Positions 10,373-19,167 of a stretch of DNA of 64,000 nt are shown here, one piece after another. The notes beneath the pieces are model-generated. The model worked only from the letters and a program-made list of their open reading frames with translations, was not told where the DNA came from and did not search any database. This stretch comes from Alphaproteobacteria bacterium (GTDB lineage Bacteria; Pseudomonadota; Alphaproteobacteria; Oceanibaculales; Oceanibaculaceae): assembly GCA_018823745.1 (NCBI GenBank), contig JAHJHR010000017.1:186001-250000 (forward strand), in the 5' to 3' direction. Position 1 is the first letter of the stretch, and every line of letters starts with the position of its first letter. The position numbers were made by a program, and so were the translations under genes.

Positions 10373-10603
10373 TACCGACACGAAAAATTCACGGCTTCAG
10401 CGGGCTGAAAAGCAAGGCCCGTCACAATGCGGCAATCATCTTCGGCTATGGTCCGCGTCGATTGCAGCAATATCGGAAGAAGGCGATGGTTTTCGATGAA
10501 ACCAAAAATCGGCTGGGGCGTTAGTCAGCTGTAAAGACGGCCTTTTATTCCCTCTGATACCGCGCTCTCACGGCTGCTTCCCGACGCACAAGGATAAAGC
10601 TCC

Positions 10604-10822
10604 ATGCTTCAATCCCGGAATGATGCCTATATCATCGAGGTTGACCAGCACGATGCCGGCGTCGCGATCCGCGATGGAAACATTTACCACTTCGTAGCGG
10701 CCGACTGGCGCTACAGAGCCTTGGAAAACCGCAAATTCCAGCATGTTGATCAGGTGCAGCGGGCCGCCGAGCGGCTGCGCGGGCTTATGTCGCTGGCCAC
10801 AAGCGAGGCGCTTGCCTCCTAA
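10604..10822 (+). CDS. Small hypothetical protein, 72 residues
   Basis: I do not recognise this protein. It begins MLQSRNDAYIIEVDQHDAG, has a short beta-rich look (AYIIEVDQHDAGVAIRDGNIYHFVAAD) and ends with a predicted amphipathic helix (VDQVQRAAERLRGLM). An AAGGATAAAG stretch upstream could serve as ribosome site. It stands alone, in a 460-base space between arsC and a convergent gene whose end lies 9 bases away. Its codon use matches neighbouring genes, which favours a real gene. Confidence 0.6.
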   Translation: MLQSRNDAYIIEVDQHDAGVAIRDGNIYHFVAADWRYRALENRKFQHVDQVQRAAERLRGLMSLATSEALAS

Positions 10823-10831
10823 GCCGGGGTC

Positions 10832-11215
10832 TCAATTCGAATCGTCACCGCCCGATTTCGGCAGCTTTTCGGCCATGCCCTGGCGCACCCGGCGCTGTGC
10901 CATTTCGGCCCAGACATCGCGCGGCTCAATACCGAGTTCGTCCAGCAGGACAACGAGATTATAAAGCAGATCGGCAGATTCGGCGATGACCGCCCGGCGA
11001 TCACCCTGGACGGCCTCGATCGACACTTCGGCCGCTTCCTCGATCAGCTTCTGCGCCATTTTCGGCATGCCGCTCGCGATCAGCTTGGCGGTGCGCGGCG
11101 ACGCCTTCGGATTGTCCCGCACATGACGCACGGCTTGGCGCAGCAGCGCGAGTTCATCGCCCGTATCAGCAGAATCCAGGCTGGCTTGCAGCAGCGAACG
11201 CGAGAGGGCGGACAT
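10832..11215 (-). CDS. HisE-like phosphoribosyl-ATP pyrophosphohydrolase (MazG-type fold)
   Basis: The 127-residue protein has the all-alpha NTP-pyrophosphohydrolase signature: Glu59-Glu60-x-x-Glu63 followed by Glu79-x-x-Asp82 (EEAAEV and ESADLLYN), the magnesium-binding residues of the MazG/HisE superfamily. The ADLLYNLVVLL and GDRRAVIAE segments match phosphoribosyl-ATP pyrophosphohydrolase, the second step of histidine synthesis. No other his gene is adjacent, so this may be a paralogue or a house-cleaning pyrophosphatase. A TTCAAATGAA word lies 30 bases before its start. Confidence 0.75.
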   Translation of the reverse strand: MSALSRSLLQASLDSADTGDELALLRQAVRHVRDNPKASPRTAKLIASGMPKMAQKLIEEAAEVSIEAVQGDRRAVIAESADLLYNLVVLLDELGIEPRDVWAEMAQRRVRQGMAEKLPKSGGDDSN

Positions 11216-11244
11216 ATCAGATAGCCTTATTGGTCTTTTTGACG

Positions 11245-11254
11245 TTCAAATGAA
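11245..11254. promoter_or_regulatory. TTCAAATGAA word before the hisE-like gene
   Basis: This decamer is the reverse complement of TTCATTTGAA found at 11499-11508 before deoR. It lies 30 bases upstream of the minus-strand hisE-like start. It may be a distal site of the same regulator; evidence is only the shared word. Confidence 0.3.
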
Positions 11255-11467
11255 AACACTTTTTCAAGATATAGCGCGCTTATTTATATATCAACAATTA
11301 CTGGTGGGAGAACGGCCCTTTCTCCTGGAGAAAAAGAGGTGCCGGCGCAGATTTTGTAGGTAGGCATCTCACTTTTGGCCGGAATTGTATCCCCTCGTGG
11401 TCTGCAATCGACCTGGACGGAGCCTGCCTATGTCCCCAGTCGCTTCTCAACAACAGATACTGCAAAT

Positions 11468-11508
11468 GTTCATTTAACGTAAGTCAGTGTCATAAATTTT
11501 CATTTGAA
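11468..11508. promoter_or_regulatory. Two TTCATTT repeats before deoR (candidate DeoR operator)
   Basis: GTTCATTTAAC (11468-11478) and TTTCATTTGAATG (from 11498) are near-palindromic and repeat with a 30-base period, about three helical turns. They end about 77 bases before the deoR start. DeoR/GlpR-type repressors commonly control their own operon, so these are reasonable candidate binding sites. Confidence 0.4.
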
Positions 11509-11585
11509 TGTCATCCAACCGTCGCGGGAGCGTCACCCAAGGCGTATAGTTTTCAAAAAAGAAGCTATGGGAGGAAGACGTTCAG

Positions 11586-12365
11586 ATGAACCTGTCGTCC
11601 CGACAGTCGGATATCATTGCGCTGATTCGCCATCAGGGCTTTCAGACCATTGAGGCGCTGGCCAGCCATTTCCAGGTCACGCCCCAGACGATCCGGCGCG
11701 ATGTCAACAATCTGTGCGACGCCAATATTCTGCGCCGCCGCCATGGCGGTGCGGAATTGCTGGGCGTGACCAATGCTTCCTACGAATCGCGGCGGGTCAC
11801 CAATCTGCAGGCCAAGCGCCGGATCGGCGCGGCCGTGGCGGCGCTGATCCCCAGCCACTCCTCCGTCCTGTTCGGCATCGGCACCACGCCGGAACAGGTG
11901 GCGCTGGCGATGGGCAGCCAGGAAGACCTGACCGTGATCACAAACAATCTGAACATCGCGACGGCGATGTCGGCGAACGGGTCCAGCCGCATCCTGCTGC
12001 CCGGCGGCACGCTGCGACTGCCTGACCGTGACCTTCTTGGCCCGCAGACAGAGGCGCTGTTCCGCAGCTTCCGTGCGGATTTCGGCGTCTATGGCGTCGG
12101 CGGCATCGACCTCGACGGCACTTTGCTGGATTTCGACCGCGACGAGGTTGCCGCCCGCGAGGCAATCCGGGAAAGCTGCCGCACCTCGATCCTGGTCGCC
12201 GATACCTCCAAGATCGGTCGGATCGCACCGGCCCAGGGCGGTTTCCTCTGGGATGCCGACATCATCGTCATGGACAGCGCACCATCGGAACCCCTGGCCG
12301 GGTTGCTGACAGCTTCCCCGTCCAGACTGATCATCGCCGATGCGCGTGAGGACCAGGCGTCATGA
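11586..12365 (+). CDS. DeoR/GlpR-family transcriptional regulator
   Basis: The N-terminal helix-turn-helix (about residues 5-60; TIEALASHFQVTPQTIRRDVNNL) is the classical DeoR type. The C-terminal DeoR sensor domain shows FGIGTTPEQVA, ITNNLNIA and GVGGIDLDG motifs, which bind phosphorylated sugars or polyols. It has 259 residues with a good GGAGGAAG ribosome site. It overlaps the following ABC ATPase gene by 4 bases, so it is the local regulator of that importer. The inducer is likely a sugar phosphate or glycerol phosphate (inference). Confidence 0.9.
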   Translation: MNLSSRQSDIIALIRHQGFQTIEALASHFQVTPQTIRRDVNNLCDANILRRRHGGAELLGVTNASYESRRVTNLQAKRRIGAAVAALIPSHSSVLFGIGTTPEQVALAMGSQEDLTVITNNLNIATAMSANGSSRILLPGGTLRLPDRDLLGPQTEALFRSFRADFGVYGVGGIDLDGTLLDFDRDEVAAREAIRESCRTSILVADTSKIGRIAPAQGGFLWDADIIVMDSAPSEPLAGLLTASPSRLIIADAREDQAS

Positions 12366-13444
12366 CCAGCCCCGCCCCCTTCATCGTTCTGACCGGCATC
12401 ACCAAGAGCTGGGGTGACAGCCAGGGCGTCGCCGGCATCGATTTGACCATCGCGCGCGGCGATTTCGTCGTGCTGCTGGGTCCGTCGGGCTGTGGCAAAT
12501 CGACGACCTTGCGTCTGATTGCCGGGCTGGAGACACCCAATACCGGCCGCGTGCTGATCGATGGCAAGGATGTCACCGCCCTGCCCCCGGCGCATCGCGG
12601 CTTGTCCATGGTGTTCCAGTCCTATGCCCTGTTTCCGCATCTCAGCGTGGCGGAGAACATCATCTTCGGCCTGCGTGTCCGCGGTCTGCCCAAGGCGGAG
12701 CGCAGTGAGCGGCTGGAAAAGGCGCTCAGCCTGACCGGGCTGAAGGGCTATGAGGACCGCAAGCCATCGGCCCTGTCGGGCGGGCAGCGCCAGCGCGTCG
12801 CTCTGGCCCGCGCCATCGTCGCTGGCCATCCGCTCTGCCTGATGGACGAGCCGCTGTCCAACCTGGATGCCAAGCTGCGCCATGAGGTGCGCCAGGAAAT
12901 CCGCCAGCTCCAGCAGGAACTCGGCATGACCGTGGTCTATGTCACCCACGACCAGACCGAGGCCATGGGCATGGCCGACCGCATCGTGCTGATGAAGAAC
13001 GGGCTGATCGAGCAGCAGGGCCCGCCGGAAGATTTGTACGAACAGCCGGCCACCGCTTTCGCGGCCAGCTTTGTCGGCAGCCCGCCCATGGCGCTGCTGC
13101 CCGCCGGAAAACTGCCGCCGGCGCTCAGTGCTGGCTTGGCAGACGGGCTGATCGGCGTCCGGCCGGAGGCGCTGCGCCTCGCCGGTGCCGGGGAGGCCGG
13201 ATTGCCGGCGCGTGTGACAGGCGTTGAATTTCTTGGCGGCGAGACGCTGGTCTATCTCGACAGCGCCGCCGGCGCGCTGATCGCCAAGCTGCCCGGCCGC
13301 CCCGCCGTGGTGCGCGGCAGCGATGTGCAGATCACCTGGAGTGCCTCGGACCGTCATCTGTTCGAGGCCGCCAGCGGCAAACGCATTTCCAACCCGGCCG
13401 GGCTTTCCGCCCCGGCTGAGAGGAAGACCGGCAGGATGGTCTAG
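12362..13444 (+). CDS. Sugar/glycerol-phosphate-type ABC transporter ATP-binding protein (UgpC/MalK-like)
   Basis: This is the ATPase of a CUT1-type carbohydrate importer, 360 residues. Walker A GPSGCGKS is at 40-47, with the signature LSGGQRQRVALARAIV, Walker B CLMDEPLSNLDAKLR and the H-loop THDQTEAM. A C-terminal OB/TOBE-type domain from about residue 235 (GVRPEALRL) is typical of MalK/UgpC. It overlaps the deoR stop (ATGA) and precedes the binding-protein and permease genes of the same operon. Confidence 0.92.
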   Translation: MTSPAPFIVLTGITKSWGDSQGVAGIDLTIARGDFVVLLGPSGCGKSTTLRLIAGLETPNTGRVLIDGKDVTALPPAHRGLSMVFQSYALFPHLSVAENIIFGLRVRGLPKAERSERLEKALSLTGLKGYEDRKPSALSGGQRQRVALARAIVAGHPLCLMDEPLSNLDAKLRHEVRQEIRQLQQELGMTVVYVTHDQTEAMGMADRIVLMKNGLIEQQGPPEDLYEQPATAFAASFVGSPPMALLPAGKLPPALSAGLADGLIGVRPEALRLAGAGEAGLPARVTGVEFLGGETLVYLDSAAGALIAKLPGRPAVVRGSDVQITWSASDRHLFEAASGKRISNPAGLSAPAERKTGRMV

Positions 13445-13514
13445 ATCCCGCCGGTCCAACGGCCCTGAAGAGGCCGACCACCCATTGCTCAGGATGATGA
13501 AGGGATTGTTACAC

Positions 13515-14780
13515 ATGATTATGCAGCGCGTAAGAGCGGCCGCCATGGCCGCCGCACTCGTCGGCATGGCGAGCCCCGCCATGGCCCAGGTCGAGCTGTC
13601 GATGTATTACCCGATCGCCGTCGGCGGTCCGCTGACCCAGGTCGTCGATGGCATGGTGAGCGACTTCCACAAGGCAAACCCGGACATCAAGGTCAACGCG
13701 ATCTATGCCGGCAATTACGACGACACGCGGGTGCGTGCCCTTTCCGCCCTGAAGAGCGGCGAGAAGGCCCAGCTGTCCGTGCTGTTCTCCATCGATGTCT
13801 ATGACCTCATGGAACAGGACGTCATCGTGCCGTTCAGCGATGTTGCGACCAGCGCCGAGGAAAAGGCCTGGCTGAACAGCTTCTACCCGGCGCTGATGGC
13901 CAACGGCACGATTGATGGCAAAGTCTGGGGCGTGCCGTTCCAGCGCTCCACCATCGTGCTGTACTACAACAAGGACGCCTTCAAGGAAGTCGGCCTCGAC
14001 CCGAATTCCCCGCCGAAGACCTGGGCGGAGATGACCGAAGCCGCCAAGAAGCTGACCAAGGACGGCCGCTGGGGCGTCTCGGTTCCCTCGACCGGCTACC
14101 CCTACTGGATGTTCCAGGCTTTCGCGATCCAGAACGGCATCGAGCTGATGTCCGCCGATGGCACCAAGACCTATTTTGACAGCCCGGCCGCCATCGAGGC
14201 CTTGCAGTATTGGCGCGACCTCGGTGCCAAGCACAAGGTGATGCCGGAAGGCACTGTCGAGTGGGGCACGCTGCGCCAGGCCTTCCTGCAGGGCCAGACG
14301 GCGATGATGTGGCACACCACCGGCAATCTGACTGCGGTGAAGAAAGAGGCGAAGTTCGATTTCGGCGTCGCCATGCTGCCGGCCAGCAAGCGGCTCGGCT
14401 CGCCCACCGGCGGCGGTAACTTCTACCTGTTCAAGAGCGCCACCCCGGAAGAGCGCAAGGCAGCGCTGACCTTCATCCGCTTCATGACCGCACCGGAGCG
14501 CGTCGCGCAGTGGTCGATTGCCACCGGCTATGTCGGTGTCAGCCCGGCCTCCTACGAGACCAAGGCGCTGAAGGATTACGCCGCCAGCTTCCCGCAGGCC
14601 ATCGTCGCCCGCGACCAGCTGGAACACGCCGTCGCCGAATTCTCGACCTATGAGACCGGCCGCGTCCGCGAGGCATTGTCCAACGCCGTCCAGTCGGCGC
14701 TGACCGGCCGCCAGACTCCGGAAGCCGCCATGAAGGAGGCCCAGGCCACCGCCGAGCGGTTGCTGAAGTCCTTCCAGTAA
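13515..14780 (+). CDS. Carbohydrate-type ABC transporter substrate-binding protein (UgpB-like, family 1)
   Basis: This periplasmic binding protein has a Sec signal peptide in its first 25 or so residues (hydrophobic AAAMAAALVGM, cleavage after AMA). The mature part, from about QVELSMYYP, is a family-1 solute-binding fold with VWGVPFQRSTIVLYYNKDAF and the late ALTFIRFMTAPE motif. It resembles glycerol-3-phosphate binding proteins (UgpB) and related polyol or sugar binders. Start ATG 13515 has GAAGGG about ten bases upstream and gives 421 residues. A GC-rich hairpin follows before the permease genes. Confidence 0.9.
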   Translation: MIMQRVRAAAMAAALVGMASPAMAQVELSMYYPIAVGGPLTQVVDGMVSDFHKANPDIKVNAIYAGNYDDTRVRALSALKSGEKAQLSVLFSIDVYDLMEQDVIVPFSDVATSAEEKAWLNSFYPALMANGTIDGKVWGVPFQRSTIVLYYNKDAFKEVGLDPNSPPKTWAEMTEAAKKLTKDGRWGVSVPSTGYPYWMFQAFAIQNGIELMSADGTKTYFDSPAAIEALQYWRDLGAKHKVMPEGTVEWGTLRQAFLQGQTAMMWHTTGNLTAVKKEAKFDFGVAMLPASKRLGSPTGGGNFYLFKSATPEERKAALTFIRFMTAPERVAQWSIATGYVGVSPASYETKALKDYAASFPQAIVARDQLEHAVAEFSTYETGRVREALSNAVQSALTGRQTPEAAMKEAQATAERLLKSFQ

Positions 14781-14790
14781 GCCCACAAGA

Positions 14791-14816
14791 CCCTCCCCTC
14801 GCTTGCGGGGGGAGGG
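14791..14816 (+). terminator. GC-rich hairpin between binding-protein gene and permease genes
   Basis: CCCTCCCC pairs with GGGGAGGG around a ten-base loop, and TTCATTTT follows. It lies 10 bases after the binding-protein stop and 25 bases before the permease start. As in the 4.6 kb operon, it likely lowers permease expression relative to the binding protein. Confidence 0.6.
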
Positions 14817-14841
14817 TTCATTTTCGCCAGCGGATTCTCAC

Positions 14842-15744
14842 ATGACCGACACCTCCCAGCTGCATCGCATCGAAAGCCGGCGCCTGGCGCTGTATGGCTC
14901 GCTGCTGGTGCTGCCATCGGTCTTCATGCTGTCGCTGTTCGCCTTCTGGCCGACTCTGGCGACGCTGTGGGCAAGCCTGTTCTCCAAGGGCACCAGCCGC
15001 CGGCCCTCAAGCTTCATCGGCCTGGATAATTACGAATCCCTGTTCGCCAACCCGGATTTCTGGCAGGTCGTCGGCAATAATCTGATCTATGCCGGCGTTA
15101 CCATTCCGGTCTCCATCGCGCTGGCGCTTGGCATGGCACTCTGGGCCAATGCGCGCATCCCGGCGCGGGCGATGGTGCGCATCGCCTATTTCACGCCGGC
15201 CATGCTGCCGATGGTGGCGGCCGCCAATCTGTGGCTGTTCTTCTATACGCCGGATATAGGCGTGTTGGACCGGCTGTTCGGCCTTGTCGGTATCGGCGGC
15301 ACGAACTGGCTGGGCCAGCCGGAAACCGCGCTGGCCAGCGTCATCGTCGTGACGATCTGGAAGGAAGCCGGCTTCTTCATGATCTTCTATCTGGCCGCGC
15401 TGCAGACCATTCCGCCGGATCTGAAGGAGGCGGCGCTGATCGAGGGTGCCGGGCGCTGGACCTATTTCCGGCGCATCCTGCTGCCGCTGCTGATGCCGAC
15501 GACGCTGTTCGTCATGGTCAATGCGATGATCAATTCGGTGAAGCTGATCGACCATCTGTTCATCCTGACCAAGGGCGGCCCGAACAACGCCTCCAAGCTG
15601 ATCCTGTACTGGATCTGGGAGAACGCGTTTTCCTATTTCGACCGCCCGATGGCCGCAGCCCTGACCGTTCTGGTGCTGATCGTGCTGGGCATCGTCGCCC
15701 TGATCCAGTTCGCCGTGCTGGAACGGCGCATCCATTACCGGTAA
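14842..15744 (+). CDS. Carbohydrate-type ABC transporter permease (UgpA-like)
   Basis: This inner-membrane permease of the CUT1 importer has 300 residues and six predicted helices. The EAA loop reads LKEAALIEGAGRWTYFRRILLPLL, and an N-terminal FAFWPTLATLW segment is usual in UgpA/MalF-type proteins. The ATG at 14842 follows a short spacer after the hairpin. The partner permease starts 10 bases after its stop. Confidence 0.92.
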   Translation: MTDTSQLHRIESRRLALYGSLLVLPSVFMLSLFAFWPTLATLWASLFSKGTSRRPSSFIGLDNYESLFANPDFWQVVGNNLIYAGVTIPVSIALALGMALWANARIPARAMVRIAYFTPAMLPMVAAANLWLFFYTPDIGVLDRLFGLVGIGGTNWLGQPETALASVIVVTIWKEAGFFMIFYLAALQTIPPDLKEAALIEGAGRWTYFRRILLPLLMPTTLFVMVNAMINSVKLIDHLFILTKGGPNNASKLILYWIWENAFSYFDRPMAAALTVLVLIVLGIVALIQFAVLERRIHYR

Positions 15745-15754
15745 GGCCAGCCGC

Positions 15755-16588
15755 ATGAGCATCGCCACCCCGACCTATGCCAGCCGGACCAGCGTCACGC
15801 TCGACGCCGTGGGCGCGCTGTTGCTGGCCGTCCTCTGGATCGCCCCTCTGGCCTTCGCCCTCTGGGCTGCCTTCCACACGCCGCAAGGGGCGCTGTCCTT
15901 CGACCTCTTCGCGCCGGTGACGCTGGATAATTTCCGTACCGCCTGGGCCGGCGCGCCCTGGCCGCGCTATTTCCTGAACACAACGATGCTAGTGACGGTG
16001 ATCCTGGCCGGCCAGCTGTTCTTCTGCACCCTGGCCGGCTATGCCTTTGCGCGCTTCCATTTCCCCGGCAGCGATTTGCTGTTCATGCTGATCCTGCTGC
16101 AGCTGTTCATCCTGCCGGAAGTGCTGATCGTCGAGAATTACGCCATGGTGTCGCGCCTCGGCCTGTTCGACAGCATTCTGGGCATCGGCGCGCCCTATAT
16201 GGCCAGCGCCTTCGGTATCTTCCTGCTGCGCCAGGCCTTCAAGGGCGTCCCGCGCGAGCTGGAGGAAGCGGCGCGCGTCGAGGGCTGCGGCTGGACGGGC
16301 GTGCTGTGGCGGGTCTATATCCCGGCTGCGAAGCCGGTCTATCTGGCCTATGCGCTGGTGTCCATCGCCACGCACTGGAATAATTTCCTGTGGCCGCTGA
16401 TCGTCACCAATTCAAACGAGAGCCGGCCGCTGACCGTCGGCCTGTCACTGTTCGCCGCGCCGGAAAGCGGCGTCAACATCGCCGTCATCAGTGCCGCCAC
16501 CCTCTTCACTATAGCCCCGCTTCTGGTGGCCTTCCTGATCTTCCAGCGGCAGTTCATCCAGGCCTTCCTGCGCGCCGGCATCCGCTGA
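15755..16588 (+). CDS. Carbohydrate-type ABC transporter permease (UgpE-like)
   Basis: This is the second permease of the importer, 277 residues and about six helices. The EAA loop is ELEEAARVEGCGWTGVLWRV, and THWNNFLWPLIV before the last helices is a hallmark of UgpE/MalG proteins. It ends the five-gene operon deoR-ATPase-binding protein-permease-permease; its stop codon abuts the end of a convergent gene with no spacer. Confidence 0.92.
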   Translation: MSIATPTYASRTSVTLDAVGALLLAVLWIAPLAFALWAAFHTPQGALSFDLFAPVTLDNFRTAWAGAPWPRYFLNTTMLVTVILAGQLFFCTLAGYAFARFHFPGSDLLFMLILLQLFILPEVLIVENYAMVSRLGLFDSILGIGAPYMASAFGIFLLRQAFKGVPRELEEAARVEGCGWTGVLWRVYIPAAKPVYLAYALVSIATHWNNFLWPLIVTNSNESRPLTVGLSLFAAPESGVNIAVISAATLFTIAPLLVAFLIFQRQFIQAFLRAGIR

Positions 16589-17041
16589 TCAGGCTTTCGG
16601 CGGGGCCAGCCAGTGCAAGGCAGAGTCGCGGTCATCGAACAGACGGTGCTGGGTCAGGGGGAACAGCACGGCGACGATTTTCAGCATGAAACGGAAGAAG
16701 CTGTCGCGCGACACATAGGCAACCTGCGAGCGGGCATCCTTGCCCGTGCCCCAGGGCGCCAGATTACGGATGCGGTGAATAGCCGGCCATTCGACATGGC
16801 CAGTAAACCCGGTCAGATCGACCAGGGTCGGTATGGTGGGCGGAAGATGACCGCTGGCCAGCGCCTGCTGGAAGCAGGCCAGAAGATCGTCGCCGCTGGC
16901 ATCGTCTTCTATGGTGAGCCAGAGAATGCCGCGGTTGATCGCCAGCTTCACCCGGCCATAAGCCCCCCCGGAAGCGCATTCGAAATTGACGCTCTGCGCA
17001 GTGGCGCCAAATTCGAGAAACCTGTCTGGGGGAAAGGGCAT
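16589..17041 (-). CDS. Hypothetical protein with a STAS/SpoIIAA-like look, 150 residues
   Basis: I recognise no named family with confidence. The arrangement (GILWLTIEDDASGDDLLACFQQAL then TLVDLTGFTG and a late ALHWL) resembles STAS-like SpoIIAA proteins, which often regulate by protein contact. There is no signal peptide and no long membrane segment, though FFRFMLKIVAVLFPL is hydrophobic. It is transcribed toward the Ugp-like operon and its end touches that operon's last stop codon. The function is unknown. Confidence 0.65.
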   Translation of the reverse strand: MPFPPDRFLEFGATAQSVNFECASGGAYGRVKLAINRGILWLTIEDDASGDDLLACFQQALASGHLPPTIPTLVDLTGFTGHVEWPAIHRIRNLAPWGTGKDARSQVAYVSRDSFFRFMLKIVAVLFPLTQHRLFDDRDSALHWLAPPKA

Positions 17042-17176
17042 GCAACCTGCTGAGTCACCGGAAGCGTAAGTGCCCTGAGCCTAGTGATTCTGACTAAATT
17101 AAACCACTAAAAATAATTTAACCAAAATACTGAGTTTTTTATTTCCGATAATTATAACAAGCACTTCACGAACGTT

Positions 17177-17206
17177 CCCCGCAGGAAGAGCCTGCCTCCT
17201 GCGGGG
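17177..17206. terminator. Perfect GC-rich hairpin downstream of leuA
   Basis: CCCCGCAGGA and TCCTGCGGGG form a perfect 10-base stem 12 bases after the leuA stop. No U-run follows on the leuA strand, so it may act as a stabilising 3' end or need Rho. Confidence 0.55.
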
Positions 17207-17217
17207 AAGCCGTTTCC

Positions 17218-18897
17218 TCAGCTCTGACGGCTGGCGACGTTGGCCGCGCCCAGAACCGCCTTCACCGACGCCGTCGCGACATCCGCATCAATGCCGACGC
17301 CGAACACGGTGCGCCCATCCGCCGTGCGGCATTCGACATAGGCGGCGGCCTGCGCGTCGGAGCCCTTGCGCAGCGCGTGCTCGTGGTAGTCCAGCACCTC
17401 AAGCTCGATCCCGCAATCGGCCTTCAGCGCGCCCAGCACGCCGGAGATGAGACCGTTGCCCTTGCCGCTGATCGAACGCTCCTGCCCATCCACGGTGATG
17501 CGGCCGACGAACAGCCGGTCCTGCCCCGGCTTGCGCGTGCCGGCATCCTCATAATCGACCAGGCCGAAACGCTGCGGGCCCTCGAGGCAATAGGCTTCCT
17601 CAAAAGCCTGCCAGATGGCGGCGGCGGTGATTTCCCGGCCGGTGCGGTCGGAAATCTCCTGCACGGCACGGCTGAAATCGATCTGCATGCGGCGCGGCAG
17701 CTGCAACCCCTTATCCTGTTCCAGCACCCAAGCGACCCCGCCCTTGCCGGACTGGCTGTTCACCCGGATCACGGCCTCGTAGGAGCAGCCCAGATCGGCC
17801 GGATCGATCGGCAGGTACGGCACGTCCCAATAGGCATCATTGCGCTTTTCCTGGGCCGCAAAACCCTTCTTGATCGCATCCTGATGCGAGCCCGAGAAAG
17901 CCGTGAACACCAGTTCGCCGGCATAGGGGTGGCGCGGATGAACCGGCAGCTGATTGCAATGCTCGACGGTCCGCACGACGCTCCGCATGTCGGAGAAATC
18001 CAGTTTCGGATCAATGCCTTGCGTATAGAGGTTCAAAGCCAGCGTCACCAGATCGACATTGCCGGTCCGCTCGCCATTGCCGAACAGGCAGCCCTCGACC
18101 CGGTCAGCGCCGGCCATCACCGCCAGCTCCGCCGCTGCCACGCCGGTGCCGCGATCATTATGCGGATGCACGCTGACGATGACCGAATCGCGGCGTGAAA
18201 TCTTGCGGCAGAAATACTCAATCTGGTCGGCATAGACATGCGGGCCGGCGACTTCCACCGTTGCCGGCAGGTTCAGGATCGCCGGGTTGTCGGGCGTCGG
18301 CTGCCAGACATCCAGCACCGCATTGCAGACCTCGATAGCGAAATCCGGCTCCGTGGCGGAGAAGGTCTCCGGCGAGTATTCAAAGGTCCATTTCGTGTCC
18401 GGCTGCTTCTTCGCTTCCTCGACGAACAGCGTGGCCCCGGCAACCGCCAGCTTCACCACATCCGCCTTTTCCATGTTGAACACGGTGCGGCGGAAGCTGG
18501 GCGAGGTGGCGTTATACAGATGCACGATGGCCTGCTTCGCCCCCTGCAGCGATTCGAAGCTGCGGCGGATCAGATCCTCACGCGACTGGGTCAGCACCTG
18601 AATGGTGACATCGTCGGGGATCAAATTGCCGGTGATCAGGCTGCGGATGAAGTCGAACTCGGTCTGCGAGGCCGAGGGGAAGCCGACCTCGATCTGCTTG
18701 AAGCCGGATTTGATCAGCAGCTCGAAGAAGCGGTGCTTCTTCTCGCCATCCATCGGATCGATCAGCGACTGGTTGCCGTCGCGCAGATCGGTCGACAGCC
18801 AGATTGGCGCGGCCTCGATCTGCTTCGACGGCCAGGTGCGGTCCGGCAAGGAAACGGTGGTGAAACGGCGGTATTTGGTCTCAGGATTCGGCAACAT
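17218..18897 (-). CDS. leuA: 2-isopropylmalate synthase (long LeuA form)
   Basis: LeuA condenses acetyl-CoA with 2-oxoisovalerate, the first committed step of leucine synthesis. The 559-residue protein has the catalytic TIM-barrel motif DLRDGNQS near residue 40, the metal-site histidines in [11 protein letters not shown], and [13 protein letters not shown]-terminal LeuA dimer/regulatory domain from about residue 435 mediates leucine feedback. Length and the [16 protein letters not shown] start match the long form that is common in Alphaproteobacteria and Actinobacteria. A leader peptide and terminator lie upstream, so it is also controlled by transcription attenuation. Confidence 0.96.
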   Translation of the reverse strand: MLPNPETKYRRFTTVSLPDRTWPSKQIEAAPIWLSTDLRDGNQSLIDPMDGEKKHRFFELLIKSGFKQIEVGFPSASQTEFDFIRSLITGNLIPDDVTIQVLTQSREDLIRRSFESLQGAKQAIVHLYNATSPSFRRTVFNMEKADVVKLAVAGATLFVEEAKKQPDTKWTFEYSPETFSATEPDFAIEVCNAVLDVWQPTPDNPAILNLPATVEVAGPHVYADQIEYFCRKISRRDSVIVSVHPHNDRGTGVAAAELAVMAGADRVEGCLFGNGERTGNVDLVTLALNLYTQGIDPKLDFSDMRSVVRTVEHCNQLPVHPRHPYAGELVFTAFSGSHQDAIKKGFAAQEKRNDAYWDVPYLPIDPADLGCSYEAVIRVNSQSGKGGVAWVLEQDKGLQLPRRMQIDFSRAVQEISDRTGREITAAAIWQAFEEAYCLEGPQRFGLVDYEDAGTRKPGQDRLFVGRITVDGQERSISGKGNGLISGVLGALKADCGIELEVLDYHEHALRKGSDAQAAAYVECRTADGRTVFGVGIDADVATASVKAVLGAANVASRQS

Positions 18898-19100
18898 GAA
18901 AGGCGACTCCGGAATATCTTTTTATGATGTAAGGCGAATGCGGCAGGGAATACGGCCGCCGGGCTACCGTCTAGGCCCGACGACCGCCGCGCAGTCGCTC
19001 CGCCAGCGCCAGAAAGGCAAGCCGGGGGGCAAAGAGAGAGTCGAGAATCGATAAGGAAAACATGATCAGACCGGCAGCAACGGAAACTTCGACGCGAACG

Positions 19101-19131
19101 AAAAACCCCGCCTCCCTCAGGAGGTCGGGCC
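19101..19131 (-). terminator. leuA attenuator (Rho-independent terminator)
   Basis: On the minus strand GCCCGACCTCC folds with GGGAGGCGGGG (one bulged A, TGAG-like loop) and is followed directly by TTTTT. The stop codon of the leader peptide lies in the loop. The 5' arm GGCCCG can also pair with CGGGC at about 19184-19191 upstream, which may form the antiterminator. Confidence 0.85.
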
Positions 19132-19167
19132 TAGAAGTCGAAGAAGAGCTGCCGAGCGAATAATCAT
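19117..19167 (-). CDS. leuL: leuA leader peptide (16 residues, leucine-rich)
   Basis: This short frame encodes MIIRSAALLRLLGPTS. Four of sixteen codons are Leu (CTT CTT CGA CTT CTA), placed immediately before a terminator hairpin upstream of leuA. This is the layout of classical amino-acid attenuation: a ribosome stalled on Leu codons when leucyl-tRNA is scarce would favour readthrough into leuA. A GGGGG tract lies directly before the ATG, with unusually short spacing; an in-frame GTG 15 bases earlier is an alternative start. A 7-base inverted repeat (19148-19154 with 19191-19197) could be the pause hairpin. Confidence 0.85.
   Translation of the reverse strand: MIIRSAALLRLLGPTS

Larger units (their letters stand above)
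11216..11585. other. 370-base gene-free region upstream of the deoR operon and the hisE-like gene
   Basis: This region is clearly richer in A and T than its neighbours and contains no open frame I would support. It separates the divergent hisE-like gene and the deoR-ABC operon. Its only clear structure is three TTCATTTGAA-like words at 11245-11254, 11468-11478 and 11499-11508. The ribosome site of deoR (GGGAGGAAG) sits at its right end. Confidence 0.7.

Noticed and set aside
10396..10409. Terminator after arsC (TTCAGC-GG-GCTGAA)
   Set aside because: The stem is only six base pairs with a two-base loop and no T-run, so I did not list it as a terminator.
17042..17217. Possible small gene or RNA in the AT-rich gap after leuA
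   Set aside because: Besides the hairpin at 17177-17206 there is no open frame with a ribosome site and no RNA-gene structure.
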